A stretch of 17,675 nucleotides of DNA from Candidatus Sigynarchaeota archaeon (GTDB lineage Archaea; Asgardarchaeota; Lokiarchaeia; Sigynarchaeales; Sigynarchaeaceae), in assembly GCA_030587525.1 (NCBI GenBank), contig JAUQYW010000711.1, forward strand, positions 1-17,675, given 5' to 3'. The notes below the pieces were generated by a model, which saw only the letters and a program-made list of their open reading frames with translations, made no database searches and was not told the DNA's origin. The translations under genes and the position numbers were made by a program. Of the stretch, positions 6,318 to 13,194 are shown piece after piece; within the stretch, counting starts at the first letter, position 1, and every line of letters starts with the position of its first letter.

Positions 6318-9300
6318 TTGATAAAACCAGCAAAGCTTGGATATAGGAGCTTGAAAGAACGAAAAGCTCGCACCATCATCACGATCCTGGCCATCAGTTT
6401 AGGCGTTTCCATCCTGGTCGGGGTGAACATGGGCAACGACATGATCCTCGCATCGATGGAACATGCACTCGACAGGGATCTCGGCCACACCGACATCATC
6501 TTGACCGCATCGGAACGGACGAGTTATTCCTCCGTCAAGAGCGTGCTACAACCTGGCGATTTTCCCCTCATGGTCGAGTGGGTTCCGCGGTTTAACGTGA
6601 TGCATAGCATGATCGCGGTGAACGGGACCCAGGGGTCGGGTATCATGAATGATTTGTGGTCATTTGTCGTGGGAATCGATGTGTCTCGGGCAGAAGAAGA
6701 GAATTTCGGAAGGGTGAACGTGACCGAGATGCTCCCCGTTTTCTCGCCGCAATATTCGCTGGAAGATGTGCCTTTCACCGTTTTGCTGAATGCAACCACG
6801 GAGATTCCTCATCCCGTCGTCGTCAGCGAGCGATTTCTCGAGATGTATGGATTGACCGGCAACATCTCGGCGGGGGATGCCATATACATCTATAACTTGC
6901 AATACGTTTATGAATTTCCTAATTCAACTGCCGGGGATCCGTTCACGTGGCCTTGTTTCACTATAACGGCTATTATCGAAGATTATGGCAAAATGGGATT
7001 CCCGTCGCTTTACAATTCCTATCTATATCTCGATCTCGACGACGCGTGGAACGTGGTTTTCAACGATGGAGCGTACCAAGGAAAAATTGACCAGGTTTTC
7101 GTTCACGCTCGTGATCAATCCCGCGTGCCCGAATTAAAAAACGTATTGCTCGAATCGCTGATTGCTGACACGCACGTGTCTTGGGTAGGACGGGTTCCAA
7201 AAATCGAGTTTATGGAGAGCATCGCACCAGGCAGCAACCTTGTTCGTGGTTTCTTCAGCATCTTCGCCGCGTTGTCGATCGTGTTGTGCGGGGTCTTGAT
7301 AAAGAACGTGCTGGAAACGGCCAAGCAGACCGATGTTCACGAGATCGGGGTCCTCAAGGGAATCGGCTATGACCAGCAGTACATCTCGCGGATTTACCTG
7401 TCGCAAGTCTTGTTCATGGCCTGCATTGGGATCGGAGTCGGGTTCTGCATTGGATTTGGCATTGCCATTATATTCGCGAGCGTGGTTCAATCGTCCACGT
7501 TGCTCACGGATTTCCTCGGCGTGCCGTTCACGATATCCATTCAATTGAGCATCAGTCCTTTCACGGTCATCCTGGGCATTTCTTTGGGATTCGCCATTCC
7601 GTTGTTGTTTGCGGCGGTGCCCATCCTGCAAACCGCTCGGATCCCCGTCATCAACATCATACGGGTGAACTTGCAAGGGCCGCGCCGGGAAAAGGAAACT
7701 TCCTGGAAAAACAACTTGGTCATCTTGATCGCGGGCACGTTTTTGTTGCTGGTGGGAATTTATTCGTTGTATTCGAATCTCGAGGTCTTGTTCCGGCTAT
7801 CGTCATACACCTTGGAAAATGTTTCGATATTGGTAATCTATTTATTCGCGGGCATGATTTGCTTTTTGCTGGGCCTCATCTTTCTTGGCATCCTGGCATT
7901 ACCCGCGTTATCACGGATCTTCACCACGTTGATGCTACTACCGGCTTCAAATGCATTGAAGAAGATTTGCCACAGGAACATCATGCGCAACAAGCGGAGA
8001 GCGATCAACACGTTCATGATGATGGCGGTCGGCCTTTCCTTCCTGGTGACTATAACGACATTGACCAGCAGCATCGCGGCAGGAGCCTACCCGGGCAAAA
8101 AGACCCAGATCGGCGGCGATATCGCGTGGGGAAATCCCACGTGGAATTACCGGGCCAACAGCATGGCGGTTCCCGCGAGCGTCGTTCCCGGCATCAACGC
8201 GTTGCCGCTCGTCACGTCCGCTTGCATCTACCGGATCTCACCTGATCTCTCGAAATACGTCGAGGGTCTCAGCTTTTTGGGTAACAAGGTGGATGAATTC
8301 GGCTTTTACAATGACCTGGTCTATGGAGCAGGGCCATATTCGGAGAGCTTCACGATAGGGATCATCGATCCGGTTAGTTATTACGAGGTCAACGAGGACA
8401 CATTTTTGCGACTGCACGAGCCCGCGGGCGTGCCATATGCAGGGATTTTTCAACAACTCGACGACGAGCGTTCCATCATTCTCCAGAGCGATCTCGAGAG
8501 CATCCTGGACAAGCATGTTGGTGATTTCGTTCACATCAAAATGGAAGGCATAGCTGCCGATGTTAAAATCATCGCGTTCGCTGACATCTTGCCCGGATTT
8601 CCATGGACGCTGGATATCGTTGACATGTTCGGTGATTTTTATTCGGTGACCGACGGCAAGCAATATTGCGGCATCATCTCGTGGGCGACGTACACGTCAA
8701 TGATTGACACGTTCTTCAAGGACATCGACTTGATCATCAAGAACAAGTACTGGCAATCCGGCATCAACTATTCGGACGATGCATCGCACGCGTACTGGGG
8801 TGTTATGGGATTCCCGATGAATCGGTCATCGCTATTCGATGTGCTGGAGGATTATACCCAAAACCTGACGATCGTGAACGGAACCAGCCTGATCAACAAC
8901 TTTTTCCCGTTCCCCATTCAATTCAAGAACTACCACGCGTTCGACTGGCACGCCGTCGATGCGGCTCAGATGAATCCCGAACTCTATGAATCCCGTTGGA
9001 ACGACCTCAACGCATCGATCATCTCGCTGGAGGACACGGGAAGCCACGAATATGGCCACCCAAACATTGTCTCCGTCGATCCTCGCATCCCCGCCGGGTC
9101 AAATACCAGCGCCGAAAAGATATTGGCATGGTTCGATGTAAACACGGCCGAGAATGCTTGCATCGTGAACGATATTTACGCGCACAAGCCATCGAATCCC
9201 CTCGGTTCCGATGAGGGCGACGTGGCTTACGTATATCGCTTCCGTCCCGGGGATCAAGTGCAGATCTCCATGGATGGGCAGCACGTGTTCAATTACACGG

Positions 9301-10349
9301 TCGCAGCCACGGTCGAATCCGCGTTGAATTTCAAGTATACCACCACGGGGAATTATACCAGCCCCGTCTTGTTCAATCCGAAGACGCTGAACTTCGATGC
9401 TTACCACGCGTCCGTGGACGCGTATCAAGACGAGATCCAAGATCTTGCAGGAATGCTATACATGGATCCGGATGCCATTTTCATTTCCCGAAATAAATAC
9501 CTCGCCATGCTCTCGACGGCATTCGATGTCTTGCAAAACCTCAGTTTTTGGGAGATGATCACGGGGCTGAATTTCACGAGCCTGGATATCTTTAACGAGA
9601 CGCTGAGATACGAGAATAACACCCGGGATTTCTCGAATCTCGTTTACTTGAAATTGAACGACACCGCCGATGCCGAGGTGGTAATGCAAGATCTCCAGGA
9701 GCGGTTCAGCACCATCCCGGAAATGGAAAACTACACGGTGATCGATCCTCGCCACACGTTCTTCGACATCACCCGGTTCGACCAGGGAAATCTTTGGATC
9801 GGGGCACCGAGGGACCGGCTGATCGATGCTATCGACGCGCTGAAGGCGCACTTTACATCGATTGGCCGGCATTACGACGATGCCCAGATCATGTATTTCG
9901 GAAAGAGCGGGATGGACTTTTACATCATCGAGATCATCGGCATGTTCACCACGTTCTTCAACATGATCATGGTGTTCGCCTTGATCGTGTCGCTGCTCGG
10001 GCTGTCGATTTCCATGCTGATATCGATCTATCAGCGGCAGCGGGAAATCGGCGTGCTCCGATCCATTGGCTTCTCGAAAAAGATGATACTCCTGCTCGTG
10101 TACGGGGAGAACATTACGCTCGGCTTGATCGGCATCATCCTTGGGCTCGTTGCGGGGCTGATCACGTCCGGCATCTTGATCAACCGGATCCCTTTCACCG
10201 TGTTGCTACCTATTATGTATTCCCCGCCCATCGTGCAGTACGCGGTGGTCATTGCTCAGTTGCTGGGAACATTCTTGATCGCCGCGATATTGCCGGCGAT
10301 AAAATCCACGAAAATCGACATTGCCCGCATGCTACGATCGAAGGAATGA
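6318..10349 (+). CDS. Giant ABC transporter permease with two FtsX units and two ectodomains
   Basis: This 1343-residue membrane protein is of the type VII (MacB/LolCE/FtsX) permease class, which couples ATP hydrolysis to movement of extracytoplasmic domains. It contains TM1 (18-38, after the short N-terminal helix RSLKERKART), ectodomain 1 (about 40-300), the first FtsX unit with TM2-4 (about 305-440), TM5-6 (466-530), TM7 (564-585, again after an RNIMRNKRRA helix), ectodomain 2 (about 590-1205), and the second FtsX unit with TM8-10 (1209-1330). The two units share the coupling-helix motif: EIGVLKGIGY near 342-351 and EIGVLRSIGF near 1243-1252. Many N-x-S/T sequons in both ectodomains fit an outside location. 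Ectodomain 2 is unusually large at about 600 residues. It probably acts as a single-chain equivalent of a LolC/LolE pair with the ATPase 6 bp downstream. The substrate is unknown; lipid or lipoprotein handling, drug or peptide efflux, or wall-enzyme control are all possible. Confidence 0.88.
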   Translation: MIKPAKLGYRSLKERKARTIITILAISLGVSILVGVNMGNDMILASMEHALDRDLGHTDIILTASERTSYSSVKSVLQPGDFPLMVEWVPRFNVMHSMIAVNGTQGSGIMNDLWSFVVGIDVSRAEEENFGRVNVTEMLPVFSPQYSLEDVPFTVLLNATTEIPHPVVVSERFLEMYGLTGNISAGDAIYIYNLQYVYEFPNSTAGDPFTWPCFTITAIIEDYGKMGFPSLYNSYLYLDLDDAWNVVFNDGAYQGKIDQVFVHARDQSRVPELKNVLLESLIADTHVSWVGRVPKIEFMESIAPGSNLVRGFFSIFAALSIVLCGVLIKNVLETAKQTDVHEIGVLKGIGYDQQYISRIYLSQVLFMACIGIGVGFCIGFGIAIIFASVVQSSTLLTDFLGVPFTISIQLSISPFTVILGISLGFAIPLLFAAVPILQTARIPVINIIRVNLQGPRREKETSWKNNLVILIAGTFLLLVGIYSLYSNLEVLFRLSSYTLENVSILVIYLFAGMICFLLGLIFLGILALPALSRIFTTLMLLPASNALKKICHRNIMRNKRRAINTFMMMAVGLSFLVTITTLTSSIAAGAYPGKKTQIGGDIAWGNPTWNYRANSMAVPASVVPGINALPLVTSACIYRISPDLSKYVEGLSFLGNKVDEFGFYNDLVYGAGPYSESFTIGIIDPVSYYEVNEDTFLRLHEPAGVPYAGIFQQLDDERSIILQSDLESILDKHVGDFVHIKMEGIAADVKIIAFADILPGFPWTLDIVDMFGDFYSVTDGKQYCGIISWATYTSMIDTFFKDIDLIIKNKYWQSGINYSDDASHAYWGVMGFPMNRSSLFDVLEDYTQNLTIVNGTSLINNFFPFPIQFKNYHAFDWHAVDAAQMNPELYESRWNDLNASIISLEDTGSHEYGHPNIVSVDPRIPAGSNTSAEKILAWFDVNTAENACIVNDIYAHKPSNPLGSDEGDVAYVYRFRPGDQVQISMDGQHVFNYTVAATVESALNFKYTTTGNYTSPVLFNPKTLNFDAYHASVDAYQDEIQDLAGMLYMDPDAIFISRNKYLAMLSTAFDVLQNLSFWEMITGLNFTSLDIFNETLRYENNTRDFSNLVYLKLNDTADAEVVMQDLQERFSTIPEMENYTVIDPRHTFFDITRFDQGNLWIGAPRDRLIDAIDALKAHFTSIGRHYDDAQIMYFGKSGMDFYIIEIIGMFTTFFNMIMVFALIVSLLGLSISMLISIYQRQREIGVLRSIGFSKKMILLLVYGENITLGLIGIILGLVAGLITSGILINRIPFTVLLPIMYSPPIVQYAVVIAQLLGTFLIAAILPAIKSTKIDIARMLRSKE

Positions 10350-10355
10350 TGACAC

Positions 10356-11075
10356 ATGACACTCGCCCAAGATTCGGAATGGAAGGACGGCATGCCCCTC
10401 CTCAAGCTCGTGAAAGTGAACAAGGAATACGCGGTCGGGACAAAAACACTCCGCGTGCTCAAGGACGTCGACCTTGAAATCGAGAAGGGTGAGCTAGTCT
10501 CGATCATGGGCCCATCCGGTTCTGGAAAATCAACCCTCTTGAACCTGATCGCCGCGCTCGATAGCCCGACGAGTGGCAAGATTTACCTGCAAGGATTCCC
10601 GTTGCATGCGTTTCCGGACTACAAGCTCACGCTTTTGCGGCGCACGTACGTGGGCATCATTTTTCAATTCTACAACCTGATCCCGTTCCTCACGGCGATG
10701 GAAAACGTGCTATTGGCTATGGATGCCGGCGAACAATCGGTTGAACAGGCTAGGGCGAAGACGGGGACGCTCTTGAGCTCCGTCGGGCTCGAAACCAAGA
10801 TGCAGCGCTACCCGACCGAGCTATCCGGCGGTGAGCAGCAAAGGTTGAGCATCGCTCGCGCCCTCGCAAACGACCCGCTCATCATCCTCGCTGATGAGCC
10901 CACTGGAAATCTCGATCAAAAAAGTGGCAAGGAAGTCATGAAGATCTTCGAGCGATTGAATCAAGAGCGAAAGCAGACCTTCTTGATCGTCACCCATGAC
11001 CCTGTCATCGCAAGCCGGACGAACCGGATCATCACCCTCGTCGATGGCGTGATCCAGCCTGGCGGGGCAAGGTAA
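10356..11075 (+). CDS. ABC transporter ATP-binding protein, LolD/MacB type
   Basis: The 239-residue ATPase is complete: Walker A GPSGSGKST (52-60), Q-loop Q104 in FQFYNLIP, signature LSGGEQQR (156-163), Walker B LIILADEP (175-182) with D-loop GNLD, and H-loop THD (H214). The FQFYNLIPFLTAMENV stretch and the RALANDP...EPTGNLD spacing are typical of the LolD/MacB/YknY branch that pairs with FtsX-fold permeases. It starts at ATG 10356, 6 bp after the permease stop, with AAGGA (10341-10345) ten nt before. A downstream ATG (10392) would also keep all motifs. It should sit on the cytoplasmic face as a dimer, powering the preceding permease; the adjacency makes this partnership very likely. Confidence 0.95.
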   Translation: MTLAQDSEWKDGMPLLKLVKVNKEYAVGTKTLRVLKDVDLEIEKGELVSIMGPSGSGKSTLLNLIAALDSPTSGKIYLQGFPLHAFPDYKLTLLRRTYVGIIFQFYNLIPFLTAMENVLLAMDAGEQSVEQARAKTGTLLSSVGLETKMQRYPTELSGGEQQRLSIARALANDPLIILADEPTGNLDQKSGKEVMKIFERLNQERKQTFLIVTHDPVIASRTNRIITLVDGVIQPGGAR

Positions 11076-11110
11076 AAATATTCATCGCCAATGCACAGAG
11101 CTTCGCTTGG

Positions 11111-11422
11111 TTATTTCCCGACTTGAGATTTCAAATTGTCGGATCCGGCTAATACATCATCCAGGTCTATCTTCGACCGGATTCCAAGGCTCGTGGTCAA
11201 ATCCATGAATTCAGAAAGCGGCATACCGGCCATCGCTGCTGCTTTTTCCACGGAATACTTACCTTCCGCATAACCTTTGATGGCTATGAATACGATCCCG
11301 TTATTCATCACTTCCCTGAGAGCATCGGACTGATCAAGCTGGGTTTCTACCGCGAGATTTTTTATAAGCTCCTCAAGTCGCTTATTGACCCGGATGGATA
11401 TCACGTTTGTCATCATTATCAT
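11111..11422 (-). CDS. UPF0175/RHH-like antitoxin
   Basis: This 103-residue protein has a ribbon-helix-helix-like N-terminus (TNVISIRVNKRLEELIKNLA, then QSDALREVMNNG) and a C-terminal segment (YAEGKYSVEKAAAMAGMPLSEFMDLTTSLGI) that matches the UPF0175 small-protein family. UPF0175 proteins are regularly found beside DUF3368 PIN-like toxins and are taken as their DNA-binding antitoxins. The start is 1 nt after the toxin's TGA, so the two are translationally coupled. ATGs at residues 1, 3 and 4 are close together and cannot be told apart by eye. It would bind the toxin and repress the operon. Gene order is toxin first, the reverse of the usual order for this pair. Confidence 0.72.
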   Translation of the reverse strand: MIMMTNVISIRVNKRLEELIKNLAVETQLDQSDALREVMNNGIVFIAIKGYAEGKYSVEKAAAMAGMPLSEFMDLTTSLGIRSKIDLDDVLAGSDNLKSQVGK

Positions 11423-11423
11423 C

Positions 11424-11936
11424 TCATGAATTTTGAATCAGTTTTTTAAAATGTTCGAGTATCTCATCCTTATACCAACCGATTTTGCTTAGCTTGTCCA
11501 ACTTCAACAGCGCAATTTCCTTCGTGATATGGCCTGAAATAACGGACTGATACACGAACGCAGGGGTCGAAAAATAACGTACTTTTTGAACCCGGCAAGT
11601 CTTGATTGTTCGATAATCATCCGTACCAAGCAAATTCGCATTGATTTCATTATATAGGATGATCGATTCGGCCTCCCCATCGTGGAGATTGAAATCATTT
11701 TGTAATTTAATCTTTTCTGTTGAATCGTTTATTTTTTTCACGGTAATTTTTCCATCTGATATTCTTTTTTCCACTAGCAGTGCATCCATTTTCTTTGTAC
11801 TCTTACCTTTGTCAACAACCTCGATACGAACTGCTTCTGGTATCGTGATGATTCCAAACACGTCAATAAACGTATCGAGCATATCCAACTTGGAAATCAA
11901 GATGATGATGGATGCCTCGCAGACAACGGTTACCAT
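11424..11936 (-). CDS. DUF3368-type PIN-like toxin (nucleic-acid-binding protein)
   Basis: The protein is 170 residues from ATG 11936. It begins MVTVVCEASIIILISKLDML, the DUF3368/PIN start, which normally reads V-x-D-[AT]-S-P; here the first acidic residue is Glu (E7) instead of Asp. Other family marks are ITIPEAVRIEVV, LHDGEAESIIL (the acidic helix) and LLGTDDYRT (the C-terminal acidic pair), followed by the SGHITKEIALLKLDKL helix. PIN enzymes are Mg-dependent RNases that cut RNA when freed from the antitoxin. An ATG at 11960 would add eight residues, but a TATA box lies directly before it, so transcription should begin close to 11936. Codons are AT-rich (many AAA, ATT, ATA) compared with neighbours, suggesting transfer. 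Whether the Asp-to-Glu change preserves activity is uncertain. Confidence 0.72.
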   Translation of the reverse strand: MVTVVCEASIIILISKLDMLDTFIDVFGIITIPEAVRIEVVDKGKSTKKMDALLVEKRISDGKITVKKINDSTEKIKLQNDFNLHDGEAESIILYNEINANLLGTDDYRTIKTCRVQKVRYFSTPAFVYQSVISGHITKEIALLKLDKLSKIGWYKDEILEHFKKLIQNS

Positions 11937-11960
11937 GCAAGATTTCTTGCAAGTTTGCAT

Positions 11961-11970
11961 TTATATACTT
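11961..11970 (-). promoter_or_regulatory. TATA box of the toxin-antitoxin operon
   Basis: On the - strand AAGTATATAA is a good archaeal TATA box. Its centre is 27-30 bp before the ATG at 11936, which fits initiation at or near that ATG and a leaderless or near-leaderless mRNA. It argues against the ATG at 11960, which directly abuts the box. Confidence 0.6.
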
Positions 11971-11996
11971 TTGTAAACATGTTAAAAAGGATAAAC

Positions 11997-12074
11997 GCGA
12001 GCGAATCATCGCCGATTGCTGTCGGCCCTCCACCAGGACATTGGATTTTTGTCCTGGCTTCACCGGTTGCTCGC
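11997..12074 (-). promoter_or_regulatory. Candidate SECIS element, eukaryote/Lokiarchaeal type, in the selenoprotein 3' UTR
   Basis: All positions are on the - strand, transcribed from high to low. UGAA at 12062-12059 and GGAG at 12031-12028 face each other and give tandem G.A/A.G pairs, the kink-turn core of eukaryotic SECIS. Above them is a 9-bp helix, GCCAGGACA (12058-12050) with UGUCCUGGU (12040-12032): eight Watson-Crick pairs and one G.U next to the core. The apical loop AAAAUCCAA (12049-12041) is A-rich, and its first As fall 10 nt after UGA, the eukaryotic spacing. The lower stem is less clear: CGG/CCG close to the core and an outer pair GCGAGC (12074-12069) with GCUCGC (12002-11997). 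A second hairpin, GCCGA...UCGGC, lies within 12026-12011. The core starts 62 nt after the selenoprotein stop. A plain terminator is the alternative, but no T-run follows the helix directly. Confidence 0.65.
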
Positions 12075-12124
12075 AAGATTTATATTTTTGAGACCATGAT
12101 GAGGTGAGAAGTGCGTGCCTTGAT

Positions 12125-12349
12125 TTATTTCAGATTTTCTTCGACAGCCTTCTTGAGCTTCTTGTAATTCTTGTAATCCGTGTCGAGGACCTTCCCATCG
12201 ATTTCGATCGTGGGGGGCTGGCCGGACCGCAGGATGGTCTCGATCGTGGCCTTTTGCTTGAGCCCGGGCACGTCGTTCTCGATGAGCTTGCGCACTTCCT
12301 TGGAGCCGCCTCAATGGTCGCAGTAAAATATCTTGATAGTGTGCACCAT
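12125..12349 (-). CDS. Thioredoxin-fold selenoprotein, CxxU motif (in-frame TGA = Sec13)
   Basis: From ATG 12349 to TAA 12125 the frame encodes 74 residues if the TGA at 12313-12311 is read as selenocysteine. The N-terminus is MVHTIKIFYC, then D-H-U-G-G-S-K, so C10 and U13 form C-x-x-U at the end of the first beta strand and the start of a helix (SKEVRKLIEND), the active-site position of thioredoxin, glutaredoxin and SelW-like proteins. A second fold landmark follows: QPPTIEIDGKVL (45-55), whose Pro before a beta strand matches the cis-Pro loop, and a Lys-rich C-terminal helix. All coding features continue across the TGA without a frame change, so it is not a truncated gene. A SECIS-like hairpin lies in the 3' UTR. 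A weak TATA-like ATTAAATG (12380-12373) is 24-31 bp upstream. The likely role is redox (thiol/selenol exchange); the substrate is unknown. The alternative, a Cys-family pseudogene with a nonsense mutation, is less likely. Confidence 0.8.
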
Positions 12350-12465
12350 GGATGACTCTTGCGCCGGCGGGGCATTTAATCATTTTCATTCATAGGTGAA
12401 TGTATTGCGTATTAGATCTATCAACTTGAGCTGTCACAAGAAGACTCGTGGAATCGGGGGAATTT

Positions 12466-13074
12466 TCAAATTACCTCTTCATGTCCGGATTCGACCATCA
12501 CGAGGGATAAAATGAAGAGCATTATGTCGATCGCTGTGCCCTCGGCATTTTCGAGCTCGTATTCGGAAATGAAATATGACTGCGCGATGTCGACGTGGCG
12601 CTGGAGCTCGAAGTATGCCCTGACCCCGTTCTTGTATGCTTCGATGACTTGCGCCGCGCGGTTCCCCAGCAAATCCCCTCCCGTGAAAGCGACGACCACG
12701 GTCCTTGGGATGAAGCGGACCCTGGAGAAAAAACCGAGCTGCGAATCGAGGCTTTCATTCAAGGAAAAGACCGTGGCCATGATCCTCGCGATGCGAGAGA
12801 CCGTGACGATCCCCATTTGAATGAGTGGCCGCTCATCTTCGTTAGGCGCGAATATCGTGTGCATCTGGTTGCCGATGCGGAAGACCACGCGGCTGATGTG
12901 GATGACCCTGGTATCGCTTGCGCCAACCGGTATCGGCGACCTGGGATCTCCCGCGAGATCGGCCTTTACGATTTGCGCGATGGGAGATGCATGGTCACTG
13001 ATGATCTGGACGAATGACCGCAAGATCTGGACTGAGCGGGATCCGGCATCACCGATCAAGCCGACGTTGACCAA
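12466..13074 (-). CDS. Degenerate small-GTPase-like protein
   Basis: I do not recognise a firm family. The 202-residue protein begins VNVGLIGDAGSRSVQILRSF. This looks like a strand followed by a P-loop (compare GDxGxGKS), but the Gly-Lys is missing and Arg stands in its place. Later segments fit the order of Ras/MglA-like GTPases: a hydrophobic strand ending HTIFAPNEDER (a possible switch-II/DxxG position), a long hydrophobic strand IARIMATVFSLNES, and RTVVVAFTGGDLLGN where G4 NKxD would be. If related, it has lost nucleotide-binding residues and may be a regulatory subunit. Asgard archaea hold large, varied small-GTPase sets, which suits the context. The C-terminus ends in a hydrophobic stretch (TAIDIMLFILSLVMVESG). 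It lies 120 bp downstream of the membrane-protein gene and 116 bp upstream of the selenoprotein gene. The GTPase link is inference. Confidence 0.6.
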   Translation of the reverse strand: MVNVGLIGDAGSRSVQILRSFVQIISDHASPIAQIVKADLAGDPRSPIPVGASDTRVIHISRVVFRIGNQMHTIFAPNEDERPLIQMGIVTVSRIARIMATVFSLNESLDSQLGFFSRVRFIPRTVVVAFTGGDLLGNRAAQVIEAYKNGVRAYFELQRHVDIAQSYFISEYELENAEGTAIDIMLFILSLVMVESGHEEVI

Positions 13075-13083
13075 TTGGTTTCA

Positions 13084-13089
13084 CTCCTT
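13084..13089 (-). promoter_or_regulatory. Ribosome binding site deciding a TTG start
   Basis: AAGGAG on the - strand is 9 nt before the TTG at 13074. An in-frame TGA lies three codons before that TTG, so TTG is the only reasonable start for the full GTPase-like protein. Confidence 0.65.
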
Positions 13090-13194
13090 GCTCGCGTTCC
13101 ATGGACCCGGTGTCGCTGGCCCTTGGTTCCAGTGAATAGTCGCGAGCCGCTGTAAAAAGGATTCGCTGGACGCCTCGTCACGTCGGCGATAAAC

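Noticed and set aside
11960..11960. ATG at 11960 as the toxin start
   Set aside because: The TATA box abuts it, and the family N-terminus begins at the next ATG (11936).
12033..12057. The CCAGGACA/TGTCCTGG inverted repeat as an intrinsic terminator
   Set aside because: No T-run follows directly on either strand, and the bases around it match the SECIS core, so a regulatory RNA is preferred. It could still have a double role.
12096..12102. C-box-like ATGATGA on the + strand, a possible C/D box sRNA
   Set aside because: No CTGA D box or second C'/D' pair at a suitable distance; it lies antisense to the selenoprotein 3' UTR.
12125..12349. Reading the TGA gene as a pseudogene of a Cys-containing thioredoxin
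   Set aside because: A random nonsense mutation exactly at the second redox position, with the rest of the frame intact and a SECIS-like hairpin downstream, is much less likely than Sec coding.
12060..12389. Uninterrupted - strand frames (12060-12389 and 12130-12375) over the selenoprotein gene
   Set aside because: Their translations are rich in Arg/Pro/Ser with no fold-like pattern. The third frame gives a coherent thioredoxin-like protein once TGA is read as Sec, so these are shadows.
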